From Mesorhizobium sp. WSM3859 (lineage in GTDB: Bacteria; Pseudomonadota; Alphaproteobacteria; Rhizobiales; Rhizobiaceae), in the NCBI RefSeq assembly GCF_002295065.1, contig NZ_NSGG01000003.1:372001-436000 (forward strand): a DNA stretch of 64,000 nt, in the 5' to 3' direction. This document shows positions 21,333-29,363 of the stretch, one piece after another. The first letter of the stretch is position 1; each line of letters starts with the position of its first letter. A program made the position numbers and the translations under genes. Below the pieces are notes generated by a model. It made no database searches and had not been told where the DNA came from. It worked only from the letters and a program-made list of their open reading frames with translations.

Positions 21333-22955
21333 TTGAAGAAACTCTTCCCCATCGTCGCTTTCATCGCCGTCGCGCTGATCAGCCTTACGATGGCGGGGTT
21401 CGCCTATTTCGCGACGCAAGAGGCAGCGCGGATAAAGTTCGAAGGCACCGCCGACGATGCGCTCAGCCGCATCGAGAGCCGCATTGACCTGCATCTGTCG
21501 CTGCTGCGCTCAACGCAGGCGCTGTTCGATGCGCGCAACGGTGACATCACGCGCGGCGAGTTCAAGGCTTTCTTCACCGCGCTCGACATCAACGACAATT
21601 TCGCCGGGCTGCGCGGTATCGGCTTCCTGAGGCTAGCCAAAGCCGGCGACGAGGCGGCGGTCGAACGCGATATCCTGCGCGACCATGGGTCGGCCCACCC
21701 GATCTACCCTGCGACGACCCAGCAATGGCGCACGCCCATCGTGCTGTTCGAGCCGCTCGACACGTCCAACCAGTCGATCATCGGGTTCGACATGTTCAGC
21801 GAGCCGGTGCGGCGCGCGGCGATCGAGAGGGCGATGGCCGACGACCAGCAGCATGCGAGCGGCATGGTCCAGCTCGGCCAGGGCGCCGGCGTGGCGCAGA
21901 CCTTCACCGGATTCCTGGTTTTCGTGCGGCTTAACGTCGAAACCGCACCCGAGGTGATCAATGCAAGCCGCTCCTCGACAGCCGGTTTTCTCTACGCCGC
22001 GTTCCGCGCGCAGGACCTGTTCCAGGTCGCGCTCAGCCATTCGCCGCTGCTGCCGGTCAATGTCGAGGTCTATGACGGCAAGCCGGAGGCCGGCAATCTG
22101 CTTTTCCGTTCGGAAGCACCGCCGGCGGAACGTATCGGCGCGAAGCTTCTGGCGCGTCGCGATATCGTCGTCGCGGGCCGGCCCTGGACGGTGCTGTTCA
22201 GGCCGACAAGCGCCTTCGAGCCACCGTCCTCGCGCGCCATTCCGGTGATGCTCGGGCTGTTCGGCCTATTGCTCGCCGGCGCCATCGCCCTGGTGGCGCG
22301 CTATCAGGAGCGTGCGTATGACGCGAAATCGGCGCTGCACGAGGCGACGGAAAAGAGCCTGCTGGAAAAGGACCTGATCCTGCAGGAGATGAAGCACCGC
22401 ATCAAGAATTCGATCACCCGCGTGCTGGCGATCGCGCGGCAGACGGCCTCGCAAGCCACCGACGTCAAGGAGTTTTCGGCATCGTTCTCGGCGCGCCTGC
22501 AGGCCATGGCCGCATCGCAGGATATGCTCACGCGCTCGCGCTGGCAGAAGGCCGATCTCGGCGACCTGCTGCGTATCGAGCTCGGGCAGGTGTTCGGCAA
22601 GGACCTCCCCGAAGGGGTGTTGTCAGGGCCGGAGGTGCTGCTCGACGAGACGACGACGCAGGCGCTCGGTCTGACCTTCCACGAGCTCGCCACCAATGCG
22701 TTGAAATACGGCGAGGCTGGCAGCTCGGTGGGCGCCCTCAAGGTCGACTGGAACGTGGAGGGGCGCGGTCGCGATCGGACGCTCACCCTGAACTGGCGCG
22801 AAGCGGGTCATAAGAAATTGGAGGAGCCGGCAAAGACCGGCTTCGGCACCAAGCTGATAGATCTCAACGTCACGCGCGAATTGGGCGGCACGATCGCGCG
22901 CGATTATCGCGGCGACGGATTAAAGGTGGAAATCAAAATCCCGCTGACCGAGTGA
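21333..22955 (+). CDS. CHASE-domain sensor kinase of the HWE/HisKA_2 group
   Basis: A 540-residue membrane sensor. Span 1 is at about 4-26; a periplasmic CHASE domain follows at about 70-205 (LRGIGFLRLAK, FEPLDTSNQSIIGFDMFSEPVRRAAIERA); span 2 is at about 298-320. The phospho-acceptor region EMKHRIKNSITRVLAIARQT and the N-box FHELATNALKYGEA are typical of HWE/HisKA_2 kinases. The only start matching the span is TTG 21333. CHASE domains sense small extracellular ligands. The gene stands alone, with no cognate regulator beside it; phyR lies 3 kb on, so a role in stress signalling is possible. Confidence 0.85.
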   Translation: MKKLFPIVAFIAVALISLTMAGFAYFATQEAARIKFEGTADDALSRIESRIDLHLSLLRSTQALFDARNGDITRGEFKAFFTALDINDNFAGLRGIGFLRLAKAGDEAAVERDILRDHGSAHPIYPATTQQWRTPIVLFEPLDTSNQSIIGFDMFSEPVRRAAIERAMADDQQHASGMVQLGQGAGVAQTFTGFLVFVRLNVETAPEVINASRSSTAGFLYAAFRAQDLFQVALSHSPLLPVNVEVYDGKPEAGNLLFRSEAPPAERIGAKLLARRDIVVAGRPWTVLFRPTSAFEPPSSRAIPVMLGLFGLLLAGAIALVARYQERAYDAKSALHEATEKSLLEKDLILQEMKHRIKNSITRVLAIARQTASQATDVKEFSASFSARLQAMAASQDMLTRSRWQKADLGDLLRIELGQVFGKDLPEGVLSGPEVLLDETTTQALGLTFHELATNALKYGEAGSSVGALKVDWNVEGRGRDRTLTLNWREAGHKKLEEPAKTGFGTKLIDLNVTRELGGTIARDYRGDGLKVEIKIPLTE

Positions 22956-23039
22956 GCGGCCAAGATCTCCCGCGATGGGGGGGTTATCCAGCGGATTGGA
23001 ACCGGAGGCCGGTTAGCGGCCTCCGGTTCCTTTCCGGTA

Positions 23040-23285
23040 TCAGTTGCAGCGAGCCGTGTAGATCCGGCCGCGATGATCGCGATACTGGCAATAGCCGTTG
23101 CGCAGGTTGCGAACCAGGAGGCCCGACCCGGCGCCGACGGCCGCGCCGATCAGCGCACCCTTGCCGCCGCCGACCAGGCCGCCCACGCCGGCGCCGATCA
23201 GGCCACCGCCCACGACATCCTGCTCGGTCGTGGTGCAGCCGCTGACAGCGACAACGGCAACCATGGCAATAATCATTTTCCGCAT
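23040..23285 (-). CDS. Small glycine-zipper lipoprotein
   Basis: An 81-residue protein. The signal peptide MRKMIIAMVAVVAVSGC has a good lipobox (VSGC, Cys at 17). A glycine zipper follows (VVGGGLIGAGVGGLVGGGKG, then ALIGAAVGAGSGLL), and the tail RNGYCQYRDHRGRIYTARC holds two Cys. Glycine-zipper outer-membrane lipoproteins of this size are widespread in rhizobia and usually structural. ATG 23285 follows GTGAGGAGC; the frame extends upstream without a ribosome site. Confidence 0.8.
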   Translation of the reverse strand: MRKMIIAMVAVVAVSGCTTTEQDVVGGGLIGAGVGGLVGGGKGALIGAAVGAGSGLLVRNLRNGYCQYRDHRGRIYTARCN

Positions 23286-23369
23286 TGAAATGCTCCTCAC
23301 TTTTGTCCTCACTTTTCGGCAGTGCCAGCCGCCATTTAGCATGAAAAAACGGGCTTTGCCTGCCCGATC

Positions 23370-23696
23370 TTACTGTTGTTTAAGATAGTCTTTTTCGGGG
23401 CGTGCGCTGTTCGACGCGACAAGCATGCCGGAAACCTCCAGAGACGCGACCAGCGTGCCGTCGGGCCGCACGTTCCAGGCGATGTGGTCGTAATCGTCCT
23501 CCAGGGCCGGATCGACGGCCAGGCATTTGCCGATAATGCGGGGAGCCCGGCCCCGCAGGTCGCCAAGGGCGAAGGGTCTTTCGGCGACACAGGCTTGCGC
23601 GGTCTCAAAGACGCTGACCGGCACTTCGAGTTCGCGGCAATCGGTCATTGTGCTCGAGCAACCGACGACGAAGAGCAGTGCGGCGATGTGTTCCAT
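23370..23696 (-). CDS. Small secreted/lipoprotein-like protein with a GSR promoter
   Basis: A 108-residue protein starting MEHIAALLFVVGCSS, a short hydrophobic leader with a possible lipobox (VVGC, Cys 13). Four further Cys or charged patches follow (DCRELEVPVSVFETAQACVAERP, GKCLAVDP). There is no known domain. A GGAAC-N17-CGTT element lies 25 bp before the start, so it is a candidate member of the general stress regulon. A start upstream could give a longer signal peptide, but the promoter position argues against it. Confidence 0.55.
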   Translation of the reverse strand: MEHIAALLFVVGCSSTMTDCRELEVPVSVFETAQACVAERPFALGDLRGRAPRIIGKCLAVDPALEDDYDHIAWNVRPDGTLVASLEVSGMLVASNSARPEKDYLKQQ

Positions 23697-23720
23697 GGCT
23701 CCAAACCTCTCGCCGCAAAC

Positions 23721-23746
23721 AACGATTCTCGGCGAGCGAAAGTTCC
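23721..23746 (-). promoter_or_regulatory. EcfG-type promoter (17-bp spacer)
   Basis: On the minus strand GGAAC (23746-23742) and CGTT (23724-23721) are 17 bp apart, matching the alphaproteobacterial GSR consensus GGAAC-N16/17-CGTT. It faces the 108-residue protein starting at 23696. Confidence 0.6.
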
Positions 23747-23881
23747 GGAGCCGGGTTCAAAGCGTGGCGTCGAATTGGATGCAGGCGACGCGCTTTAAGT
23801 CCTGTTCCTGATGGCTGTCGTTTACCCGACGCTGCCGCGCAACTCTGGTCGACATGCCCGCGGTCCAAGCCGCATACGGAG

Positions 23882-24052
23882 TCAGAACAATTGCCAGGCT
23901 GCGGTCAGGGCCACGGCGGCGAGAAGCGCGACCGCGCCAAGGCGGAGCGAAAGATGGAATGGTCGCGGTGCCGGCTGCGGCTCGGCATCCTGGAAGCCGC
24001 TCATCGAGACACGGGCGGCCTGCTCCAGCTTGTTCATGTCGGCAACCATCAT
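23882..24052 (-). CDS. Short C-terminally anchored membrane protein
   Basis: A 56-residue protein from ATG 24052, preceded by GGGAGA at 7-bp spacing. A soluble N-part (MNKLEQAARVSMSGFQDAEPQPAPRPF) is followed by one span, LGAVALLAAVALTAAWQLF, at the extreme C-terminus. This resembles tail-anchored small proteins. No EcfG promoter is visible. Function is unknown. Confidence 0.45.
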   Translation of the reverse strand: MMVADMNKLEQAARVSMSGFQDAEPQPAPRPFHLSLRLGAVALLAAVALTAAWQLF

Positions 24053-24189
24053 TCCAGTCTCCCAGATCGCGCGCCGGGAGGCACGGACGGGTTTCCGGCG
24101 CATCGCCAGCCGGCAACATAGGATCTGACTTTATGGTGAACAGGGGGTTAAAGGCCTTCGCTGCAAAGCTTGGCGCCATGGGGACGCAA

Positions 24190-25221
24190 TCAATCCGTCT
24201 CGAAATTTCCATGCGGGACGGTGAGGCGGTATTCCATGCGGTCCTTGCCGATTTCGAGCGTCGCCGAGCCGTTCAGCGACATCGGCACGACGCGCTCCAG
24301 CGCCACGCTGCCAAAGCGCTTTTCATTGCGCGGCGCGTCGCCGACCGACTCCGTCCACGTCAGCAAAAGGCTGGGCGAGGTTCCGCTTTCAGGTTCAAGC
24401 CTTGCGCTCACTTCGACATGGCCGTCCGGTTGCGATAGCGCGCCGTAGCTCACTGAGTTCACAGCCAATTCGTGCATCGCCAAGCCAATATGCAGGGCGG
24501 CATTGGGATTAAGATACGGATTGTCGCCCGCGAACCGCAGGCTTCGCCCCAGATCGGCGCTGTAGCGGCCGACCTGGCCGGATACGAGTTCGTGCAGTGC
24601 CGCACCCCGCCAGTTGGAGGATGTGACCAGGTCCTGCGAGGAAGCGAGCGATTGCAGCCGGCCGCGAAACCGCGCCAGGAACTCGCCAAGCGTCTCCGTG
24701 TAGCGCCCTGTCTGTGTGGCGATGCTCTGGATGATGGCTAGGAGGTTTTTCGATCGATGGCTGACTTCGCGCAGCAATGTCTTCAGCGTCTGCTCGCGGC
24801 GTTTCTGCTCCGTCGTCTCGACCATGGTGGTGACGACGCCGAGGACTTCGCTGGTGTCACTGCGGTCGGCATCGATCCAAAGCTGGAACCAACGGACGCC
24901 CTGGCTTCCTGGAATGCTGAGCTCGAGCTGGTCCGCGTCGCCGGATTCGATCACCTTGAGCTTGGCGGCCCTTATGCGTTCGGCCTGTGCCGGCGAAAGC
25001 AGATCCTTGCCGTCGGCGGTTTCGGACGCCCAGGGCGCGCTCATGTTGCGCGCCCAGACCGTCTTCATCTGCCGATCCTGATAAAGAACCGAGATTCCGG
25101 CATTGTGCAGGGCATGAAGCAAGGCTCGCCCCACCTGCATCCCGCTTTCAGCGGGATGCATCGCGATCACCTCCGTGTCCTGATTTTCAGTCCTGTCCTT
25201 CGTGGAATCCTCGGGAGGCAT
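24190..25221 (-). CDS. HWE/HisKA_2-type sensor kinase with one PAS domain, GSR-controlled
   Basis: A 343-residue soluble kinase. A PAS-like sensor covers about residues 25-140 (AGISVLYQDRQMKTVWARNM). The H-box EVSHRSKNLLAIIQSIATQT places the His near 155, and the N-box is MHELAVNSVSYGAL. HWE-type kinases are the usual activators of PhyR, and phyR lies about 500 bp away in the same direction. A GGAAC-N16-CGTT promoter at 25248-25272 overlaps the longer possible start, so ATG 25221 is chosen. It is a good candidate for a PhyK-like kinase, though not proven. Confidence 0.85.
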   Translation of the reverse strand: MPPEDSTKDRTENQDTEVIAMHPAESGMQVGRALLHALHNAGISVLYQDRQMKTVWARNMSAPWASETADGKDLLSPAQAERIRAAKLKVIESGDADQLELSIPGSQGVRWFQLWIDADRSDTSEVLGVVTTMVETTEQKRREQTLKTLLREVSHRSKNLLAIIQSIATQTGRYTETLGEFLARFRGRLQSLASSQDLVTSSNWRGAALHELVSGQVGRYSADLGRSLRFAGDNPYLNPNAALHIGLAMHELAVNSVSYGALSQPDGHVEVSARLEPESGTSPSLLLTWTESVGDAPRNEKRFGSVALERVVPMSLNGSATLEIGKDRMEYRLTVPHGNFETD

Positions 25222-25247
25222 TGGAACATCCCCGCACTCGGTCCTTG

Positions 25248-25272
25248 AACGGCTCAATCCGCAACTGGTTCC
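25248..25272 (-). promoter_or_regulatory. EcfG-type promoter of the HWE kinase gene
   Basis: On the minus strand GGAAC (25272-25268), 16 bp, then CGTT (25251-25248). This is the exact GSR consensus and spacing. The start codon is 27 bp downstream. Confidence 0.8.
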
Positions 25273-25374
25273 GACGCTATGCTCTCCAAAACGGTCCGCC
25301 GGACGGCGCTCTTTCGAGACGCCGCCCGGCGGTGGCTGGAAACCGTTTGAGGGGTGCGGCTTCCAGTGTCGCGG

Positions 25375-25539
25375 TCAGGCTCTCCTGAAGAGGCCTGCGA
25401 TGAGCGAAATGATCAGGAAGGCGAGGAAGATGAAGAACAGGATTTGCGCGATGCCCGCCGATGTGCCGGCGATGCCGCCGAACCCAAGCGCGCCGGCGAT
25501 GATCGCAACTACGAGAAATACGAGCGCCCAGTACAGCAT
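25375..25539 (-). CDS. DUF1328 (YtjA-like) membrane protein
   Basis: A 54-residue protein made almost entirely of two membrane spans, starting [22 protein letters not shown] and ending [14 protein letters not shown]. This pattern is diagnostic of DUF1328/YtjA. Function is unknown. In alphaproteobacteria such genes are frequent members of the general stress regulon, and a consensus EcfG promoter lies 30 bp before the ATG. Confidence 0.9.
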   Translation of the reverse strand: MLYWALVFLVVAIIAGALGFGGIAGTSAGIAQILFFIFLAFLIISLIAGLFRRA

Positions 25540-25568
25540 GATGCGTCTCCTTGTTATGTCGGGAAAAG

Positions 25569-25593
25569 AACGTGGGTCGGTGCCGTTTGTTCC
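25569..25593 (-). promoter_or_regulatory. EcfG-type promoter of the DUF1328 gene
   Basis: On the minus strand GGAAC (25593-25589), 16 bp, then CGTT (25572-25569), matching the GSR consensus. Confidence 0.8.
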
Positions 25594-25713
25594 ACCATTT
25601 GCTGAAAAAGACGATCCCCTTTGAGGGGACTTTTCAGATCGCAAACGGACGAGCGTCATGCGAGGCGCGAAGGCCTCGCATGACGCTCAAAACGGTCCAA
25701 AACTCGGAGCGGA

Positions 25714-26508
25714 TCAGGCGGCGGCTTTGGCCTGACGGTCGAAGAACAGGGCCTGGCTGATCAGAGCCTTGACCATGTCGGGATTGAAAGGCTTGGTGAC
25801 CAGGAAGGCCGGCTCGGGGCGTTCGCCGGTCAGCAGGCGTTCCGGGAAGGCGGTGATGAAGATCACCGGTACCGGCGTCGACGACAAGATCTCGTTGACG
25901 GCTTCGATGCCAGAGCTGCCGTCGGCGAGCTGGATGTCGGCCAGCACCATTTTCGGCCGCGTCTTGCCGAACATGGCCACTGCCTCGGCATGTGTACGCG
26001 CCGTGCCGACGACCCGGTGGCCGAGGCTTTCGACCATCTCTTCGATGTCCATGGCAATCAGCGGCTCATCTTCGATGATCAGCACGTCGGTCGCGACCTG
26101 TCGCGAAATCTCGTTGCTTGCCTGCGCAAGCAACTCCGAGAACTCGTCCTCGTCGACGTCGAGAACTTCCGCCGCCTCGTCCTCGCTGAAACCTTCCACG
26201 GCGACAAGAAGGAAAGCCTGCCTCGGTAGGGGCGCGATCGCGTTCAGATTGGCCGCCGCCCGCTGCTCCCAGGCTGTCTGGGCCTGCTCCTGCGGCACGC
26301 GGATGGCAACGGAGGTGAATAGCCTGGCGAAGACCTTATATAGCGCGATACGGTCGCTGGAGGCTTCGGGGAAGATATTGGTGTCGGCGATGATGGCTTC
26401 CAGCATCGCGGCGACCAGCGCGTCACCGCTCTCTTGCGACCCGGACACCGCGCGTGAGAAGCGGCGCAGGAACGGAAGATGCGGAGCGATGGTGGCGGAC
26501 AAACTCAT
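25714..26508 (-). CDS. phyR: General stress response regulator PhyR
   Basis: A 264-residue anti-anti-sigma regulator. Residues 1-125 form a sigma-like (SigmaEcfG-like) domain without DNA-binding ability (PRQAFLLVAVEGFSEDEAAEVLDV). Residues 138-260 form a receiver with LIIEDEPLIAMDIEEMVE, acceptor Asp in MVLADIQLADGSSG and Lys in FLVTKPFNPDMV. When phosphorylated it binds NepR and so frees EcfG. It is divergent from nepR-ecfG, the classic arrangement. ATG 26508 follows AGGGAGACG, and its EcfG promoter is at 26575-26599. Confidence 0.97.
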   Translation of the reverse strand: MSLSATIAPHLPFLRRFSRAVSGSQESGDALVAAMLEAIIADTNIFPEASSDRIALYKVFARLFTSVAIRVPQEQAQTAWEQRAAANLNAIAPLPRQAFLLVAVEGFSEDEAAEVLDVDEDEFSELLAQASNEISRQVATDVLIIEDEPLIAMDIEEMVESLGHRVVGTARTHAEAVAMFGKTRPKMVLADIQLADGSSGIEAVNEILSSTPVPVIFITAFPERLLTGERPEPAFLVTKPFNPDMVKALISQALFFDRQAKAAA

Positions 26509-26574
26509 TATTTACGTCTCCCTCAGATGACGTTGCACGTTCAAGGCCATACCACTGCAAGCCCCTAGAAAACC

Positions 26575-26599
26575 AACGCCGGCTTTCGGAAAAAGTTCC
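26575..26599 (-). promoter_or_regulatory. EcfG-type promoter of phyR
   Basis: On the minus strand GGAAC (26599-26595), 16 bp, then CGTT (26578-26575). It is back-to-back with the nepR promoter, 9 bp apart. Confidence 0.85.
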
Positions 26600-26608
26600 G
26601 CCGGCTGT

Positions 26609-26633
26609 GGAACTAAATTAGCAGGCCGGCGTT
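26609..26633 (+). promoter_or_regulatory. EcfG-type promoter of nepR-ecfG
   Basis: GGAAC (26609-26613), 16 bp, then CGTT (26630-26633). It implies positive autoregulation of the sigma factor operon. Confidence 0.85.
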
Positions 26634-26726
26634 TCGCGGTCTCGGGATGGGCAACCAGACGAAGGTTCCGCTTGCGTTGTGGTGTGAAGTCGAAGAGCGG
26701 TTCGGGTGCTGGAAACTAGGGCGACC

Positions 26727-26930
26727 ATGAAAGAAATGTCAAAAAAGCAGATGGCTGGTGCCAAAAGCAGGCATCGGAACGGGGATGGCAACCCGCTTGG
26801 GGCGAACTCCGAAATTGCTCGCAAGCTCAAGCAATATTATGACGAGTTGGTCTCGGACCAGGTGCCGGACCGTTTCGCTCAGTTGCTGAGCCAACTGGAA
26901 CAGACCGAACCTGCCCAGAAAAAGGACTGA
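26727..26930 (+). CDS. nepR: Anti-sigma factor NepR
   Basis: A 67-residue protein. After a basic N-terminus comes the NepR core IARKLKQYYDELVSDQVPDRFAQLLSQLEQ, shortened to its key part YYDELVSDQVPDRFAQLL, which forms the two helices that bind EcfG or PhyR. The length is usual for the family. ATG 26727 is preferred; ATG 26736 is also possible. It ends 3 bp before ecfG. Confidence 0.95.
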   Translation: MKEMSKKQMAGAKSRHRNGDGNPLGANSEIARKLKQYYDELVSDQVPDRFAQLLSQLEQTEPAQKKD

Positions 26931-26933
26931 GGC

Positions 26934-27485
26934 ATGGCGGCGGTATCCCAGAGCTTCAAGACCGAGCTGCTCGGCGCGATCCCGAGCCTGCGTGCTTTCG
27001 CGGTGTCGCTGACGCAGAACGCCGACCGGGCCGACGACCTCGTCCAGGAAACGCTGGTCAAGGCGTGGGACAAGCATGAGAGTTTCCAGCCGGGCACCAA
27101 TCTCAAGGCCTGGCTGTTCACCATCCTGCGCAACGAATTCTATTCGCAGATGCGCAAGCGCGGCCGCGAAGTGCAGGACAGCGACGGCATCATGACCGCC
27201 AGGCTTGCCGTTCATCCGGCCCAGCACGGCCAGCTCGACCTCAAGGATTTCCGCGGCGCGCTCGAGCAGCTGCCCGAGGACCAGCGCGAAGCCATCATCC
27301 TGATCGGCGCTTCCGGCTTTTCCTACGAGGAGGCCGCCGAAATCTGCGGCTGCGCGGTCGGCACGATCAAGAGCCGTGTCAGCCGGGCGCGCACCAGGCT
27401 GCAGGAGATCCTCAAGATTTCCGGCGAGGATGAATTCGGACCTGACGCGATCTCGGCGCAAGTGACAGGCTCGAACGCGGCGTGA
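26934..27485 (+). CDS. ecfG: General stress sigma factor EcfG
   Basis: A 183-residue ECF sigma factor. Region 2 covers about 10-80 (RADDLVQETLVKAWDKHESFQPGTNLKAW, shortened: DDLVQETLVKAWDKHESF) and region 4 about 105-165 (LPEDQREAIILIGASGFSYE, then EICGCAVGTIKSRVSRAR). These match the EcfG (ECF15) group. It is held by NepR in unstressed cells and recognises GGAAC-N16/17-CGTT promoters, of which nine lie nearby. AGGACTGAGG precedes the ATG. Confidence 0.96.
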   Translation: MAAVSQSFKTELLGAIPSLRAFAVSLTQNADRADDLVQETLVKAWDKHESFQPGTNLKAWLFTILRNEFYSQMRKRGREVQDSDGIMTARLAVHPAQHGQLDLKDFRGALEQLPEDQREAIILIGASGFSYEEAAEICGCAVGTIKSRVSRARTRLQEILKISGEDEFGPDAISAQVTGSNAA

Positions 27486-27519
27486 GCCGATCGCCTGCAA
27501 TTCCGATAGCATGATGGCC

Positions 27520-27900
27520 TCAAGCCGAGGCGACCCGGCCGCAGGCCATCGCCACGGCTTCGATCAGGTCTTCGCCCGAATAAGGCTTGGTCACCAGCTT
27601 TATGTCCGGGAATGAGCCCTTGATTTCGTCCGAATCCGAATAGCCGGAGGCGAATACGAACGGCACGCCCTCGCTCTGCAACCGTGCGGCGAAATCCAGG
27701 GTCGAGACGCCGCCAAGCATCAGATCGACGACGGCCACGTCGAAGCGCTCCGGCAGGGCCTGCCCGTCGATCTCCGCGAGCTCGCGGGCGATCGTGACGT
27801 CTGCGGCGCCATGGTCGCGGCAAAGCTGCTCGACATCCATCGCGATCAGGAACTCGTCTTCCAGGATGAGGATACGCAGTCCGTCAAGCAATGCTGGCAC
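27520..27900 (-). CDS. Single-domain response regulator (FAT GUY-like)
   Basis: A 126-residue stand-alone receiver. Acidic pocket ILILEDEFLIAMDVEQL, acceptor Asp in VAVVDLMLGGVSTLDF, Lys in LVTKPYSGEDL. The beta4 segment reads FVFASGYSD, close to the FATGUY motif of receivers that act in HWE-kinase/GSR phosphorelays. No output domain. It converges with ecfG. It could shuttle phosphate to or from PhyR or act as a phosphate sink (inference). Confidence 0.85.
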   Translation of the reverse strand: MPALLDGLRILILEDEFLIAMDVEQLCRDHGAADVTIARELAEIDGQALPERFDVAVVDLMLGGVSTLDFAARLQSEGVPFVFASGYSDSDEIKGSFPDIKLVTKPYSGEDLIEAVAMACGRVASA

Positions 27901-27980
27901 CTATGTCTCCTCGGCAGGGCCGCACTCATGCGCGGAATTGGCTGTCATGTCATTTAAAAAAGACATGGGGTCCGCCTCGC

Positions 27981-28005
27981 GGAACCCCTGCCTGACTCAA
28001 GCGTT
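27981..28005 (+). promoter_or_regulatory. EcfG-type promoter of the Crp/Fnr gene
   Basis: GGAAC (27981-27985), 16 bp, then CGTT (28002-28005). The start codon is 43 bp downstream. Confidence 0.8.
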
Positions 28006-28047
28006 TCCCTGCGCCCACAAGGGCAGGGATTTCGAAGAGGGGTCGAA

Positions 28048-28809
28048 ATGTCCAGCCAAAGCGCACGTCCGGTCGCCAGCCGTCAATATCCTTGCGAAAA
28101 GTGCCCCTTGCGGCCCTTGCCTGCATTCCGTGAGTTCGACAAGCAGGAATTGTCATTCATCAGCACCTTTAAGCGCGGGGAACTTGCCGTCGACAAGGGA
28201 GCGACGGTGTTGGTCGAAGGCAGCCACAGCGCCCACCTCTACACGGTACTGTCGGGATGGGCGTTCCGCTACAAGCTGTTGCCCGACGGGCGGCGGCAGA
28301 TCCTCAATTTTTCCATGCCCGGCGACCTCATCGGCCTGCAGGGCAGCCTGATGGGCGAAATGCAGCATTCCGTCGAAGCCCTGTCGCCGATGTTGCTTTG
28401 CGTCTTCGAACGCGAGCAGTTGCAGGAACTCTATCGCAACCACCCCGGCCTTGCCTATGACATAACCTGGATCGCTTCGCGAGAGGAGCGCATGCTGGAC
28501 GAGAATCTGCTCAGCATCGGCCGTCGCACCGCGCTCGAGCGCGCCGCCTATCTTATCGCGTTTATCACCAGCCGGGCTCGCGGCGCCGGCCTCAACGGCA
28601 AGACGCCGGTGCAAATCCCGATCACGCAACAGCACATCGCCAACACGCTTGGCCTCTCGCTTGTCCACACCAACAAGACGATCCGCAAGCTGATGGACCG
28701 CAAATTGGTCCTGTGGCGGGATGGTGGCTGCGAAGTGATCGATTATGATGGGCTGAAGAAGCTCGCGCGCTGGGAAGGGTTGGGCGAGGAACGCAGGCCG
28801 CTGATCTAG
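28048..28809 (+). CDS. Crp/Fnr family regulator under EcfG control
   Basis: A 253-residue regulator. A cyclic-nucleotide-binding fold spans about residues 35-155 (LVEGSHSAHLYTVLSGWAFRYKLLPDGRRQI, in part) and a winged helix about 170-240 (PITQQHIANTLGLSLVHTNKTIRKL). Cys 16, 19 and 118 sit where three of the four FNR iron-sulfur ligands would be, but the third N-terminal Cys is replaced by Pro 25, so an intact FNR cluster is unlikely. The stop codon forms part of palindromic repeat copy B. A downstream layer of the stress response is implied. Confidence 0.88.
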   Translation: MSSQSARPVASRQYPCEKCPLRPLPAFREFDKQELSFISTFKRGELAVDKGATVLVEGSHSAHLYTVLSGWAFRYKLLPDGRRQILNFSMPGDLIGLQGSLMGEMQHSVEALSPMLLCVFEREQLQELYRNHPGLAYDITWIASREERMLDENLLSIGRRTALERAAYLIAFITSRARGAGLNGKTPVQIPITQQHIANTLGLSLVHTNKTIRKLMDRKLVLWRDGGCEVIDYDGLKKLARWEGLGEERRPLI

Positions 28810-28951
28810 GGCGTGTTGAGATTCAGGTGAGGCCGGCCTGCAAATGGTGGCTTCCTGCGCTTCCGGTGCTCACGTACTTTGAGTACGCTCCGCTCCGGTT
28901 CTCGGAAGCCACCATTTTCGACTCGGCCTGACCCGAATCTCAACACGCCCT
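28808..28951. repeat. Dispersed palindromic repeat, family 1, copy B
   Basis: About 144 bp. The outermost 21 bases on each side are complementary at 20 positions (AGGGCGTGTTGAGATTCAGG at left). The core matches copies A and C. The outer ten bases are unlike theirs yet self-complementary. The left arm begins in the TAG stop of the Crp/Fnr gene. Confidence 0.85.
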
Positions 28952-28975
28952 AAAGTGCAGTGAGAGGCCGGACCC

Positions 28976-29000
28976 GGAACCATGGTGCAGAACGGGCGTT
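28976..29000 (+). promoter_or_regulatory. EcfG-type promoter of the DUF883-like gene
   Basis: GGAAC (28976-28980), 16 bp, then CGTT (28997-29000), 31 bp before the start codon at 29031. Confidence 0.8.
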
Positions 29001-29030
29001 GAAACCAACGCAAACGCAAGGAGTTAGAGA

Positions 29031-29357
29031 ATGGCAACCGCCGCAGGCAAATCCGCAACGGACCAAGCAACCACCGCCGATCTCGAGGCCGATATCGAGC
29101 AGTTGAAGGCGGATATCCAGAAACTCACGGAGCAACTCGCCAAGACCGGCCAACACGGTTACGGCGCGGCGCGGCGCGCCGCCGCGGATGGCGTTGAACA
29201 GTTGCGCGCCCAAGGCGAAGCCGCGTTCGAAAGCATGCGGGGAAGTGCGGAGGACATCGAAGCGCAGCTGATAGCCAAGGTGCGTGAGAAGCCGGTGACC
29301 TCGCTGGCGATCGCCGCGGGCGTCGGCTATCTCTTCGCCCTCCTTTCCCGCCGCTAA
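29031..29357 (+). CDS. DUF883/ElaB-like membrane-anchored helical protein
   Basis: A 108-residue protein. A long amphipathic helical region (TTADLEADIEQLKADIQKLT through QGEAAFESMRGSAEDIEAQL) leads to a C-terminal glycine-rich span, SLAIAAGVGYLFALLSRR, the usual DUF883/ElaB/YqjD layout. Family members of this type anchor in the inner membrane and some bind ribosomes in stationary phase in E. coli. It has its own EcfG promoter and an AAGGAG ribosome site. The next gene follows after 6 bp. Confidence 0.85.
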   Translation: MATAAGKSATDQATTADLEADIEQLKADIQKLTEQLAKTGQHGYGAARRAAADGVEQLRAQGEAAFESMRGSAEDIEAQLIAKVREKPVTSLAIAAGVGYLFALLSRR

Positions 29358-29363
29358 CCGCAG

